A program made the position numbers and the translations under genes. This document shows positions 33,298-42,494 of a stretch of 64,000 bases of DNA, piece after piece (positions within the stretch are counted from its first letter, which is position 1; each line of letters begins with the position of its first letter). The stretch is from an uncultured Muribaculaceae bacterium. GTDB taxonomy: Bacteria > Bacteroidota > Bacteroidia > Bacteroidales > Muribaculaceae. The stretch covers positions 1-64,000 of the forward strand of contig CAJTMM010000001.1 in the NCBI GenBank assembly GCA_910577465.1, written 5' to 3'. The notes under the pieces are model-generated. The model searched no databases. It was not told the DNA's origin and saw nothing but the letters and a program-made list of their open reading frames with translations.

Positions 33298-33655
33298 CTC
33301 ACTACAAGCATGAGCATCACCGAAAGTCATTTTGGGATTACCTGTCAGCGCTTCTTGGACAAGATTCTGGATACGTAAAGGATTTGCACATAGCCAAGGG
33401 AAATGTCTCTGAGCCATTCCTCGGTCTTTTGTCTAGACTTCTGAATGCAGGGGCAGATACTCGTCTTATTCATGCCAAGGAACCGGTGCCGGAATGGGCA
33501 TGAAAAGTCCCAACCGCCGCAACTTCGAGACTGGAATCCTGACTGATGACCCTCATCTTGTAGAGTCTGTCATGGAACATTTCGACAGCGTATGGCGGGG
33601 CGAACACTGCAAAAAATGCGGCCGCCGCCAGTACTGCACTGACCCGATAAAATAA
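33288..33655 (+). pseudogene. Phospholipase D-like gene with internal deletion
   Basis: Frame one (33288-33503) reads WDYLSALLGQDSGYVKDLHIAKG and LLSRLLNAGADTRLIHAKEPV, then stops. Frame two (33482-33655) reads TGAGMGMKSPNRRNFETGIL, MEHFDSVWRGEHCKKCGRRQ and stops at TAA. In intact PLD-like proteins the HAKEP region is separated from the S-x-x-x-TG-x-G...RN-x-E region by the catalytic H-x-K segment. That middle part is missing, with the junction at about 33480. Frame and catalytic motif are both lost, so the gene is dead. Confidence 0.7.
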
Positions 33656-33752
33656 AAGGTGTATGCAAAGTTGAGTCACCACTATATTATTTTTGTGGCT
33701 GACAGCCTGTGAATATGTTGTGTAACATAAGTCCCATGTCGATAATTTTCGT

Positions 33753-33760
33753 TAATTTTG
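33753..33760 (+). promoter_or_regulatory. -7 promoter element of the zinc-finger/KAP operon
   Basis: TAATTTTG at 33753-33760 would start transcription near 33767, leaving a leader of about 300 nt before the zinc-finger gene. No WYL-type site lies upstream. Confidence 0.5.
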
Positions 33761-33766
33761 CATTTA

Positions 33767-34072
33767 GACAAGTAACTAAAGCAAAAAACGGAAGAAACAG
33801 ACATACGACATAACTATTTGCATTGACATGCAATGATAATCGCTCGATTCGGTTAAATCTGGTAAATTAAACAAGGGTCGAAGAAGATTTTCAGAGTATG
33901 CCGTGCGCTCTCCATACGAGGGCACAGGCTGCTTTTTTAATCTTGACCCAACGGCTTACCAGAGCCTAACCGAAGAGATGAAGAAAAGAGTGTTGTGTCC
34001 TCTTTTTTTGATACAACCGGATTAGCCGAAGCCCGATAGCCGGAGGCAGAACTTAAATAATAAACCAATATC
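33767..34072 (+). ncRNA. Structured leader with attenuator-like hairpins
   Basis: No reading frame is convincing here. Hairpin one (33900-33929: GCC, GTGC and CTC pairing with GAG, GCAC and GGC) is followed by six T at 33933-33938. Hairpin two is AAAAGAG (33984-33990) with CTCTTTT (34000-34006) and more T. Its loop GTTGTGTC (33992-33999) can instead pair with GATACAAC (34010-34017), a competing structure. This is the layout of a transcription attenuator or of a small RNA. Confidence 0.45.
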
Positions 34073-34453
34073 ATGGCAAACTTCTATTGCGAATACTGCG
34101 GGCAAAAATATTCATCCGTCTCGGCTCTGACAGCTGGCACATGTTCGCGTCACCCTGAGGGTAGCGGTCGGGGAAAACACAAATTATATGAAGGCCCGGA
34201 GCAGTCAAAGTACATATGCGAGTACTGCGGTCAGACATACTCGTCTATCTCCGCGATGGTCGCAGGAACTTGTTCTCGCCACCCATTAGGCTCATGTAAA
34301 GGGAAACATCATCCTTTTATCGGCGGTATCAAATCTCGATACACTTGCAAATACTGCGGTCAATCATACACTTCTTTATCGGCATTAACCGTGGGGACAT
34401 GCTCGCGTCACCCGCAAGGCTCCGGCAAAGGTAAACACGAACCCTCTATGTAA
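34073..34453 (+). CDS. Triple zinc-finger-repeat protein
   Basis: A 126-residue protein made of three copies of one unit of about 42 residues. Each unit reads Y-x-C-x-YCGQ-x-YSS-x-SA followed by GTCSRHP-x-GS and GKH, giving C-x2-C and C-x2-H ligands plus a trailing His, so three zinc sites are likely. No other domain is present. Nucleic-acid or protein binding is inferred. It leads an operon with a KAP NTPase after 13 bp, and may give the system its target recognition. Confidence 0.75.
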   Translation: MANFYCEYCGQKYSSVSALTAGTCSRHPEGSGRGKHKLYEGPEQSKYICEYCGQTYSSISAMVAGTCSRHPLGSCKGKHHPFIGGIKSRYTCKYCGQSYTSLSALTVGTCSRHPQGSGKGKHEPSM

Positions 34454-34466
34454 AAAATAATCGACT

Positions 34467-36422
34467 ATGACAACAATACAAAAATCATCGCTTTCCGATA
34501 TGCCTTTCAGTTCTGAAATCAATGACTTCGGAACAGAGAGATACGTAAATGGTCTTATTAAATTCATCGAGAACTCTTCCGCACCCATTACAATAGCACT
34601 CCAAGGAGAATGGGGAAGCGGTAAGACCTCGTTGATGAATCGTCTTGAACGGGCCTTGTGCTCTGAAAATGGTTCTTTTGTCGGAATAGAAATCAACACA
34701 TGGGAGTATTCAATGTTGTCATCTCCTGAAGTGACAGTATTCCGTATAATGGAACGGCTCATACACTCTTTGGCCGGTAACAATGAAAAGGCTAAGAAAG
34801 ACTGGGCATTATTCGCCAAGAAAGCCGGAAATACCCTTTTCCGAGGTCTCAGAGAGGGTCTGAAAGTAGTCCCCGTTGTAGGAAGCGCAGCTGCCGTGGC
34901 CTTGGAAACAGCAAATGTGCCAACAAAAATATTCAATGAGGAAAGCGAAGATGTCCAGATAACCTTGAGCGATTTGAAAAAATCCCTTGAAGACTCCGTG
35001 GCACAATCACTCGCAGGTGGGAAACGCGGTGTTATAGTCTTCGTGGACGACCTTGACCGTTTGAATCCACCGGTTGCTGTCGAGATTCTTGAACTCCTGA
35101 AGAACATCTTCAGTATAAAAGACTGCATATTCGTTCTTGCGATTGACTATGAGGTCGTGGTAAAGGGACTGGAACCGAAATTCGGCAAACTTACGGATAA
35201 AAACGAACGCGAGTTCCGTTCATTCTTTGACAAGATAATTCAGGTGCCCTTCTCTCTACCCGTCAGCAGTTATCGTCCTATGAACTTTGTTCTTGACTCC
35301 CTCGCCAATATCGGATATATTACCGGAGTAGAGAAAGGGGATTCACGATTGAAGACACCTTTCCAAGAAATCGTTGAATATTCCGTTGGTAAGAATCCTC
35401 GCTCTATCAAGCGACTCATCAATACACTGTCTCTTCTTTCGTGCATTGCTCAATGCGGCAATGACAAGGATGCTGCATTTACCTCATCAATAGAGGGCCG
35501 CATAGCTAATTTTGCAATTGTTGCAATGCAAGTGTGCTATCCGAAAATATACCGGATGCTTGCCACATCACCCAATTTCACCGAATGGGATGAAAATCTT
35601 GCCCAGCGGTTAAATATTCAATTGCCCAAGGAGGATGATGTCAGACCAAGCTGGGAGGAAATTCTTGAAGCGGCCTGCTCAACGGATAAATATCTTGAAC
35701 AGCACTTCAATGATATACGATCACTTCTTCTTTTGGCCCAACATACAATTGAAAACGGCAATACCCGCGACGTGTCATTTGAAGAACGAATCCGCTCAAT
35801 TATTGATAAGTCGTCAGTCACCGGCGTTTCGGAACCGAGCCATTCTGTCGAAGTCGACCAGAAACGCATGATTGCCAAGTTGCATCATGCGGTATTCCAC
35901 CGAATCAAGGAAAAACGCAAGGACATAGAGAGAATGCAGTTGAAGAAAAATACCGGCAACGGCGGCTTCTATGTATTCTTACCGAAGGAAGGTTCCGTAG
36001 AGGTTATCCTGCGTCCGAAAGTTCTCCCTGACAAAATCAGCTTGGAACTCGTGTTGTCAACACAGGTTAAGCGCCCCGATACTCTAATAGGCAAGAGCTT
36101 TGAGGAGATGCTCCAAAATGACAAGGTCGCTAAGATGTTGGCAAATTTCGACAAAATAATCTCTCCCCTGCTTAAGGACGTCTATTATTTCGAGGGACGT
36201 ACCTATCCGGAGACCGGCATGGACACATACTTCAAGAGTTTTTCCGACGAGCAGGCATATCGTTGCAGTCAAGGCTGGCATCCTGAGCACATAAGCCAGA
36301 ATGTACAATACTGGATAAACCTTGCCAACGAAAACCTATTTGAAGACAAAGCAGTTATCGAAACATTAGCCGACGTAGTTATCGCCAACTACGACCTTCG
36401 CTTAACTTCGTTAAATCTATAA
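34467..36422 (+). CDS. KAP-family P-loop NTPase
   Basis: A 651-residue KAP NTPase. Walker A is QGEWGSGKTSLMNRL (about 46-60) and Walker B is VIVFVDDLDRLNP (about 189-201), the double Asp being typical of the KAP/STAND-like group. The family's variable insert holds a short hydrophobic stretch, VPVVGSAAAVAL (about 136-147), that might touch the membrane. KAP NTPases occur in phage-defence systems. The gene lies 11 bp before the first DUF262 gene of the second pair and is surely co-transcribed with it. Confidence 0.85.
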   Translation: MTTIQKSSLSDMPFSSEINDFGTERYVNGLIKFIENSSAPITIALQGEWGSGKTSLMNRLERALCSENGSFVGIEINTWEYSMLSSPEVTVFRIMERLIHSLAGNNEKAKKDWALFAKKAGNTLFRGLREGLKVVPVVGSAAAVALETANVPTKIFNEESEDVQITLSDLKKSLEDSVAQSLAGGKRGVIVFVDDLDRLNPPVAVEILELLKNIFSIKDCIFVLAIDYEVVVKGLEPKFGKLTDKNEREFRSFFDKIIQVPFSLPVSSYRPMNFVLDSLANIGYITGVEKGDSRLKTPFQEIVEYSVGKNPRSIKRLINTLSLLSCIAQCGNDKDAAFTSSIEGRIANFAIVAMQVCYPKIYRMLATSPNFTEWDENLAQRLNIQLPKEDDVRPSWEEILEAACSTDKYLEQHFNDIRSLLLLAQHTIENGNTRDVSFEERIRSIIDKSSVTGVSEPSHSVEVDQKRMIAKLHHAVFHRIKEKRKDIERMQLKKNTGNGGFYVFLPKEGSVEVILRPKVLPDKISLELVLSTQVKRPDTLIGKSFEEMLQNDKVAKMLANFDKIISPLLKDVYYFEGRTYPETGMDTYFKSFSDEQAYRCSQGWHPEHISQNVQYWINLANENLFEDKAVIETLADVVIANYDLRLTSLNL

Positions 36423-36433
36423 ATCTACATAAA

Positions 36434-38179
36434 ATGGCTTGGATAGATTACGATACCGAACGGTTCGTGAAAAATACATATCCGGATAGATGGCATCCAA
36501 AACAAAGCCATCTATACAGAATATGGCAACCGAATCGTTACATCCAAATTAAGACATCCATTCCTGATGATACATTTCACTATGAAATCATCAACGGGCG
36601 TATAGAACTTCACATTGAGTGTGATGATTATGAGTCGAAATATGGAGACTTGGTTGAATTCCTTATTGAATCGACTGATAATGTGCAAGAATATCAATGG
36701 GGTTCTTGGGGAAACAACGGCTATAGATGTTCCTTTATCGGAGAGACTCCAGATGCGGAGTTTGAAAACATTGTCAAGGAATTCATTGCTAAATTTGACG
36801 AATTAATCAATACCTACCGTTTGGGTAATACAGCAATATCTCGTATTTTTATAGGTCCCGGTGGTTTAACTACATTGCCTTCCGGTAAAGTGGGGTTGGA
36901 ATTGCTTACGCTCAAAGATGTTCTTTCATTGTCACTAAAAATCCCGGATTATCAGAGAGCTTATTGCTGGAATAAAAGCAACGTCGATTGCCTTTTGGAT
37001 GATATTTTAGAGCATTTTGAGAGTGGCTCAACTGTTCCATATCGTCTGGGGTGTATCATATTACATAGTCATAATGAAGTGTTCGACATAATTGATGGTC
37101 AACAGCGTCTTGTAACACTTGCTTTATTATGTGATCAGCTTGGTGTGGACTGTTCACTGCTTGATGAAAAATTTGAAGATGAGGAGTCTTTAGCCTATAT
37201 AGCTTACAATAAGTCATTGATTAAAACCTTCTCTGATAAATTAAAGACGAACAAGGCTTCATTTGCAAGATTTATTCTCGAGAAACTGGAATTTTCAGTT
37301 CTTATTCTGCAAAACGCATCTCTTGACCTTGCCTACACTTTCTTTTCCCATCAAAATTCGAGAGGCGTCTCTCTGACGGACTATGACCTTTTGAAAGCGC
37401 ACCATCTCCGTTATATTCCCGGAGTTTTTGAGAAGCAGGCTTATCGTGCAGCTCAATCTTGGAACAAGATGATTGAAAAAGGACATTTTAAGGATTCAGA
37501 CAGTTCTCAGAATACGGAGAAACCTGACCACGAAATCGTTCTTGATATATATCTCTACAATCTAAGAAAATGGATGAGACATAATCCGGGTGGTGATGAT
37601 GGCTCTGACCATCGTATAAAAATCGAATATGAAGCTGCTCCGATTATAGATGAGATTCCTCCTTTTGGTGAAAAATTTTATTACAATGAACCCATTCAAG
37701 GAGGTGTACACTTTTTTGAATGGGTAAGAAGACATGTCTCGGAATATTATGAATTTTCTGAGATGGATTTAATTAAAAATCTAAGGCGAAGCTTGTCCTA
37801 TGGAAGCGACAATCACTATCGCAATGTCTTGGAGGCACTCCTGTTTGGATATTATCTAAAGTTCGGAACCAACTATATCGCCGAGGCATTTGTATCTCTG
37901 TTGAGAATAGTTACCGACCACCGATATAAAAATAAAAGGGCAAGCATAAGCTCCGTGTTGGAATATGCTTCGCGTCTGAACTTGATTCAGATGATAGATC
38001 AAGCTACCTCTCCAACCTTTGTGTTAGCGGAATGTAAGAATATGGCAAAAAGTATGACATATCCCAGAAGAAAAGATATGCGTCCTATCCAGAAATCTAT
38101 GAGAATTAAGGCTGAGAGACTCAGTCGCGATGCTTATCAAATGCTCTTAGTTGAATCTTTCAAAATGCTTAACTCATGA
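36434..38179 (+). CDS. DUF262 protein with extra N-terminal domain
   Basis: A 581-residue protein. Residues 1-150 form a separate, Trp/Tyr-rich domain of unknown role. The DUF262 core follows: LKIPDYQRAYCWNKSNVD (about 173-190) and FDIIDGQQRLVTLALL (about 216-231), then SHQNSRGVSLTDYDLLKAH (about 300), the usual R-G-x-x-L-T segment. No HNH motif is present. It overlaps the next gene by 4 bp (ATGA), forming a pair in which the HNH nuclease is in the second protein. Confidence 0.8.
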   Translation: MAWIDYDTERFVKNTYPDRWHPKQSHLYRIWQPNRYIQIKTSIPDDTFHYEIINGRIELHIECDDYESKYGDLVEFLIESTDNVQEYQWGSWGNNGYRCSFIGETPDAEFENIVKEFIAKFDELINTYRLGNTAISRIFIGPGGLTTLPSGKVGLELLTLKDVLSLSLKIPDYQRAYCWNKSNVDCLLDDILEHFESGSTVPYRLGCIILHSHNEVFDIIDGQQRLVTLALLCDQLGVDCSLLDEKFEDEESLAYIAYNKSLIKTFSDKLKTNKASFARFILEKLEFSVLILQNASLDLAYTFFSHQNSRGVSLTDYDLLKAHHLRYIPGVFEKQAYRAAQSWNKMIEKGHFKDSDSSQNTEKPDHEIVLDIYLYNLRKWMRHNPGGDDGSDHRIKIEYEAAPIIDEIPPFGEKFYYNEPIQGGVHFFEWVRRHVSEYYEFSEMDLIKNLRRSLSYGSDNHYRNVLEALLFGYYLKFGTNYIAEAFVSLLRIVTDHRYKNKRASISSVLEYASRLNLIQMIDQATSPTFVLAECKNMAKSMTYPRRKDMRPIQKSMRIKAERLSRDAYQMLLVESFKMLNS

Positions 38180-40005
38180 AAACTGCATACACACCATCAT
38201 TGATTGTAAAAGAAAACCGTTCTTATTCAATTCCTCTTTATCAGAGACTTTTTGAATGGAACACTGAAAATATAGAAATCCTTCTTGACGACCTATATCG
38301 TGCTTTCAAAAGTAATCCAAACGAAGATTACCATATCGGGCTACTTACTGCTACATCTGGTGGAGACCTTGTTGATGGACAGCAAAGATTCACGGTACTT
38401 ACTCTCCTCGGTTGCATATTGCATGACGAAAAATATGATTCACGTTGGTATCAGTTCCTGAATCCGGATTCACCTCGTCTTAAATTCCAGTCAAGACCAC
38501 AAGACGCAATCTATTTGAAACAGATAATGAAAGATGGTATCGAAAATTTCAGTGGAACTTATGTAAATCAGAAGATGCAAAACGCACTGGATACAATAAG
38601 TAAAACAATGGATGGCATTGATGATACTGAAAAACACCCGTTTGCCTCGTTCATGTATGAGCATATAAGCTTTTTCATATCTGAACTTCCTTCAAAATAC
38701 TCGCCAAGAGATTTGAACAAGTATTTTGAGAGAATGAACAGTACAGGTAAAAACCTTGAGCAACATGAAATATTGAAGGTTAAACTTCTCCGCAATCTTG
38801 ACGGAGACATAACTCCATTATTGAAACTGTGGAATAAGATTGCTGAGGTAGATACCGTATTACTTCATATAAGAAAACATCGCAACGAAACAGAATCGGA
38901 GTTTCTTCAACGCCGTCTTGCGATATTGAAATCAGATTTGGAAACCATTATCCGTAATGAATACATTAATGGAATCAGCAAGAACCCGAGTTCTGATGAA
39001 ATATCGAGCCTATCTATACGTCAGATACAATTATCGGATGTTTCTCCTAAAAAAGAGGGTATGGTGATACGCAACAGCAAATCTCTCTTGTCATTTCCAA
39101 TCATTCTACTGCTAACCCTTTACTGGAAGATTAAAGAGGATGCCAAGACAACCGATACTCCCCTGAGAGACTTTTTCAATCCGGCCAATTTACTTGAAAC
39201 CTTTGAAAGATATTTACCGTATCAAGGTACGGAAATGAATAAATCAGACATTTCAGATTTTATGACCAGACTGCTGAAAGTCCGGTTGGTGCTGGACTAC
39301 TGTTTTGTTCGTTCGTCAGAATATGGCTATTCCCTCGAGATGGCTTCTGAAGAGTCAGAAAGTGGCAAATCTCTCATTATGTTGGAGTCTATGCTCTTTG
39401 TTTCGTCAAACAGATATTCCTACTACAAATGGTTCACTGTGTTGATGGAATCAATAAAAACAGAATTCCCGTCAGAAACTGAATTGTTTAAAACGCTTAA
39501 GAGCCACGACGATGAAAGCAACCCGCTGGAAGACTTTGGCAAACTGACTTATGGAGCTGATATTAGGTATTGGTTTTGGCGTCTTGATTTCTATATATGG
39601 AGTAACCGTTCCCAGTTATTCGAAGATAATCAGGAAGCTCTTCAAGTGGCAGAAAAATATCGTTTCGTCAGGAATAGAAGTATTGAACATGTGGCTCCGC
39701 AACATCCTTTGCAAAATTCTTCACTCCAATGGGAGAATACCGACTCTGATGATAAGCTACGAGACAGTTTTGGAAATCTTGTAATGATTTCCAACGGCCT
39801 AAATTCTGCATTGAAGAATCAGCCTTATGAGGTTAAGAAAGCCCACGTTCAAGCATACGTTAATGGCTCCATGACTGGAACAATTGAGAGTCTAAGTTTG
39901 CTGCTGATAAATTCCATCTATGACAGATGGGACAAAGAAAGTATAAAAGAGTATGGACAGAAAGCATACAGTATGCTCGTACAAAGTTATGAAAATGTAA
40001 ACTGA
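38176..40005 (+). CDS. DUF262 and DUF1524 (HNH) protein
   Basis: A 609-residue GmrSD-type protein. DUF262: YSIPLYQRLFEWNTENIE (about 17-34) and LVDGQQRFTVLTLL (about 57-70). DUF1524 HNH: RSIEHVAPQHPLQ (about 502-514) and SFGNLVMISNGLNSAL (about 533-548) with the conserved His and Asn. With the KAP NTPase and the zinc-finger protein it makes a four-gene operon, probably a defence system against incoming DNA. The restriction role is inferred from GmrSD. Confidence 0.85.
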   Translation: MKTAYTPSLIVKENRSYSIPLYQRLFEWNTENIEILLDDLYRAFKSNPNEDYHIGLLTATSGGDLVDGQQRFTVLTLLGCILHDEKYDSRWYQFLNPDSPRLKFQSRPQDAIYLKQIMKDGIENFSGTYVNQKMQNALDTISKTMDGIDDTEKHPFASFMYEHISFFISELPSKYSPRDLNKYFERMNSTGKNLEQHEILKVKLLRNLDGDITPLLKLWNKIAEVDTVLLHIRKHRNETESEFLQRRLAILKSDLETIIRNEYINGISKNPSSDEISSLSIRQIQLSDVSPKKEGMVIRNSKSLLSFPIILLLTLYWKIKEDAKTTDTPLRDFFNPANLLETFERYLPYQGTEMNKSDISDFMTRLLKVRLVLDYCFVRSSEYGYSLEMASEESESGKSLIMLESMLFVSSNRYSYYKWFTVLMESIKTEFPSETELFKTLKSHDDESNPLEDFGKLTYGADIRYWFWRLDFYIWSNRSQLFEDNQEALQVAEKYRFVRNRSIEHVAPQHPLQNSSLQWENTDSDDKLRDSFGNLVMISNGLNSALKNQPYEVKKAHVQAYVNGSMTGTIESLSLLLINSIYDRWDKESIKEYGQKAYSMLVQSYENVN

Positions 40006-40110
40006 AGATATTTCAAAGATAAAGAATGTGAGTGCCAGACAAAGCTCATAACCGAAAGTGACATCTTCGAGGGAACAGCCGGAGGTGCTCGGTTTATGTC
40101 AACCATTTGA

Positions 40111-40224
40111 CAAATTCACGCTTCCGGCAAGGGCAATACCCGCACAACCGCTGTGTTCTTGATAAAATACCTCCGCAGTTTCGGCTTCTATGCTAACAAT
40201 GAGAGCTTTGCCAAATATACATAG
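40111..40224 (+). pseudogene. Relic of a Fic-family gene
   Basis: In one frame, GNTRTTAVFLIKYLRSFGF is preceded by HASGK where an intact Fic protein has HPFREGN, and is followed by NNESFAKYT and a TAG. That is the Fic core and the next helix with small damage. Upstream the same frame has a TGA at 40108-40110. It is a fragment of a dead gene. Confidence 0.5.
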
Positions 40225-40343
40225 TTGCAAGCGAACGGTTGATTGCGCTATCGCCTCCCTTAAAGAGAAAGCAATCCCCTCACGTATTGGAGCTAAGAAT
40301 AACGCCATCTGGATTATAAGCAAGCTGAATCATGAACAAGAAG

Positions 40344-40589
40344 TCATACCCCTTTCTTATCTCTCCCATTCAGATACTTACACCACTCAAATTGTGATAG
40401 ATTTACCATCTGCATATTAAAGCGTTTGGCATAAATACTACTTGTTAGAAGCATATCCTTTAATCGGCCGTACACCTCTTGAACACCCATAAGACTTCCG
40501 CTCATTAATTCAAAAATAAACTCCAAAAAACTTTCAGACGAATCATCCGAATATAGCTTATCTTTTATTAACTCGATGTCTCCTAACAT
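40344..40589 (-). CDS. Unknown small protein or gene fragment
   Basis: An 81-residue helical, Met- and Glu-rich frame starting MLGDIELIKDKLYSDD. The same frame stays open for about 25 more codons upstream without an ATG before a TAG, so the start is uncertain and a truncated gene is possible. No domain is recognised. The rest of the 730-bp gap (40006-40743) shows only the Fic relic. Confidence 0.35.
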   Translation of the reverse strand: MLGDIELIKDKLYSDDSSESFLEFIFELMSGSLMGVQEVYGRLKDMLLTSSIYAKRFNMQMVNLSQFEWCKYLNGRDKKGV

Positions 40590-40743
40590 ATATTCAGAAT
40601 CTCCTATCGATTTTATTGAATTTTCTATTAAGGAGTCTATGGTTTTCCACTATGAGTTCAGATTTATAATCTTCCTGTCAGTTTTCTGACTGTTCGTACA
40701 TAATGCGGACATTGGCACGCTTGTATGCTCGGTGACCCAAGAT

Positions 40744-42075
40744 TTACATATCTTCCAACGTCAACAGGCGTGTCACGATGTCATATTTTGAGAGAATGGA
40801 TGTCTTGATGTGCTCAACCTTCTCCATAAAGAGTTTATGGTCATAGTTTCGACTCTGGCGCTTGACCTCGGCAACTATGGCATTCTTCCCATCGACAGAC
40901 AGGGCTACAATATCAATCTCGTTTGCTTCTTTTCCCTTCTTGCGTTCCCACCATGAGCCAATATCTGAGTATTGATGACTCTCCATCATCTTCAGCCGGA
41001 ACCATTTTTCAAGTGCAAAGCCTGAAAATGTAGGGTAATCAGAAGAGATGATATGACGTAGATGCTCGAAGTTGCTCAGTTCAACCAGTGTCTGGTTACG
41101 GTCAAAATAATTGAACCAGAAGCGCATGAAATTATCAGCAATCTCATATTGGACGTTCTTGGAACCGAGCTTAGACATGATTGGGCGCACTCGCTTGATG
41201 AGCGCGTAATCCTCAATCAATCGTTTTAGATGTCCAGCTACCGTAACGCCTCCCAATGCACTCTCAATCGCTCCCTGTGTGTTAATCCCGGATGCAATAC
41301 AACTCAACACCGAGAAGTACAATCCGTAGTCTTTTCCAAATTCCTCTATAAGAAGATTACGGCCCTCGCCGACGAACGGTGAATTTTCCCTGACAACATA
41401 TTCGAGCATCCCTTCTATTGATAAGTCGGCATCTTCGCACAACAATTCAATATATTTAGGTACGCCTCCTGTGATTGTATATAATGCCAGCAATTCATCA
41501 TTGGTATAGTCCGGACGATAGTCACGCATGATCTCCTTCATGGTCTCAGTCCCAAATCCGGAAAGACGGATCATGGCGTCCGCCCTACCAAAGAGAGGTT
41601 CGTGGTAACTTTCAAATATCTTATGCATCATGGAATACACCGAACCCATTAGCAGCAGATTCACCTTAGTGTCGTTTCGGTATGAGTCCCAAATATTCTG
41701 CATATCACTGAAAACTGATGGATTGATATTGAAAAACTCCTGAAATTCATCAATAATCAAGTTGAACTTGCGCGTCTTTGCAAGCTCCATCAACATCTGG
41801 AATAATGACTTGAATGATTTAATCTCCGATGGCACATAACAACCGAGAGCCTCAGAAATAAGTCCGGCGAACTCCCCGCACAACGCGGCCTCATTCTTTC
41901 TGCTGACAAATAGATACACCGTCTGATACTCTCCCTGCGTGGCACGCAGAGCAAGCGATGTCTTTCCGATACGACGCCTCCCTGTTATGACAGTCATCCT
42001 CGACCGTGAGTCAAAGGCACGTCTTTGTATCCGCCTCAGCTCCTCTATTTCCTTTGTCCGATTATAGAATTTCAT
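40744..42075 (-). CDS. DUF234-type ATPase (archaeal ATPase superfamily)
   Basis: A 443-residue protein of the archaeal-type STAND-like ATPases common in Bacteroidales. It starts KFYNRTKEIEEL, then Walker A VITGRRRIGKTSL (about 29-41), Walker B FNLIIDEFQEFF (about 103-114) and GSVYSMMHKIFE. The C-terminal DUF234 domain carries a PD-(D/E)XK-like core, NEIDIVALSVDGKNAIVAEVKRQ (split; the D and E-x-K lie at about 393 and 406-408). Function is unknown. It faces the island, and its promoter lies at 42109. Confidence 0.85.
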   Translation of the reverse strand: MKFYNRTKEIEELRRIQRRAFDSRSRMTVITGRRRIGKTSLALRATQGEYQTVYLFVSRKNEAALCGEFAGLISEALGCYVPSEIKSFKSLFQMLMELAKTRKFNLIIDEFQEFFNINPSVFSDMQNIWDSYRNDTKVNLLLMGSVYSMMHKIFESYHEPLFGRADAMIRLSGFGTETMKEIMRDYRPDYTNDELLALYTITGGVPKYIELLCEDADLSIEGMLEYVVRENSPFVGEGRNLLIEEFGKDYGLYFSVLSCIASGINTQGAIESALGGVTVAGHLKRLIEDYALIKRVRPIMSKLGSKNVQYEIADNFMRFWFNYFDRNQTLVELSNFEHLRHIISSDYPTFSGFALEKWFRLKMMESHQYSDIGSWWERKKGKEANEIDIVALSVDGKNAIVAEVKRQSRNYDHKLFMEKVEHIKTSILSKYDIVTRLLTLEDM

Positions 42076-42108
42076 GTTTTATTACCATCGTAATTATTAC
42101 CACGGTGA

Positions 42109-42116
42109 CAAAATTA
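42109..42116 (-). promoter_or_regulatory. -7 promoter element of the DUF234 ATPase gene
   Basis: Minus strand TAATTTTG. Between it and the start codon two GGTAAT/ATTAC motifs form a short inverted and direct repeat (42083-42103), a possible operator. Confidence 0.45.
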
Positions 42117-42494
42117 ATAAATTTCATCTGAACGCACAAATCAAATCTGGTAATTTGTCTGACAATGGCTAACTTTACCATTGGAATAAGCAACTGATAC
42201 GACAGTATTTAATCAAGCTGAGACATCCACGGATATTATGAAACTGCTACTGCATTCACTCTGCGGTGGATAACTTCATCTTTGGTTTCGCTGACATGCG
42301 AAAAGTCTCCACCCGTAATTCTAAACGTCTCCCCACTTTACAAACTGCATCGAGGTAAACATATCCCTGACTTAGAATTCCAATCGGGACGAGACAGTTC
42401 AACGCATTCACCAACATTGAACAATTGTGGATTGAGTGGAGTTAATGTGATAGGACATTCATCCGTTATATTCACTATTCATCATGAGACTTTT
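42117..42494. other. Intergenic gap at the island edge
   Basis: No complete gene is visible. A short plus-strand open stretch ending at TAA 42356-42358 contains FGFADMRKVSTRNSKRL, which may be the end of a lost gene. A long in-frame extension of the cysteine synthase frame to 42282 has no coding character. This gap marks the change from island to ordinary chromosome. Confidence 0.35.

Noticed and set aside
33661..33760. WYL-type operator at the zinc-finger operon promoter
   Set aside because: The sequence 28 bp upstream of the -7 element has neither arm of either WYL motif.
1..42075. Complete integrative element or prophage
   Set aside because: No integrase, relaxase, transposase, attachment-site pair or structural phage gene is visible; VirE-N alone is not enough.
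42282..42494. Long N-terminal extension of cysteine synthase
   Set aside because: The extension has no family similarity; ATG 42495 gives the usual start of the enzyme.
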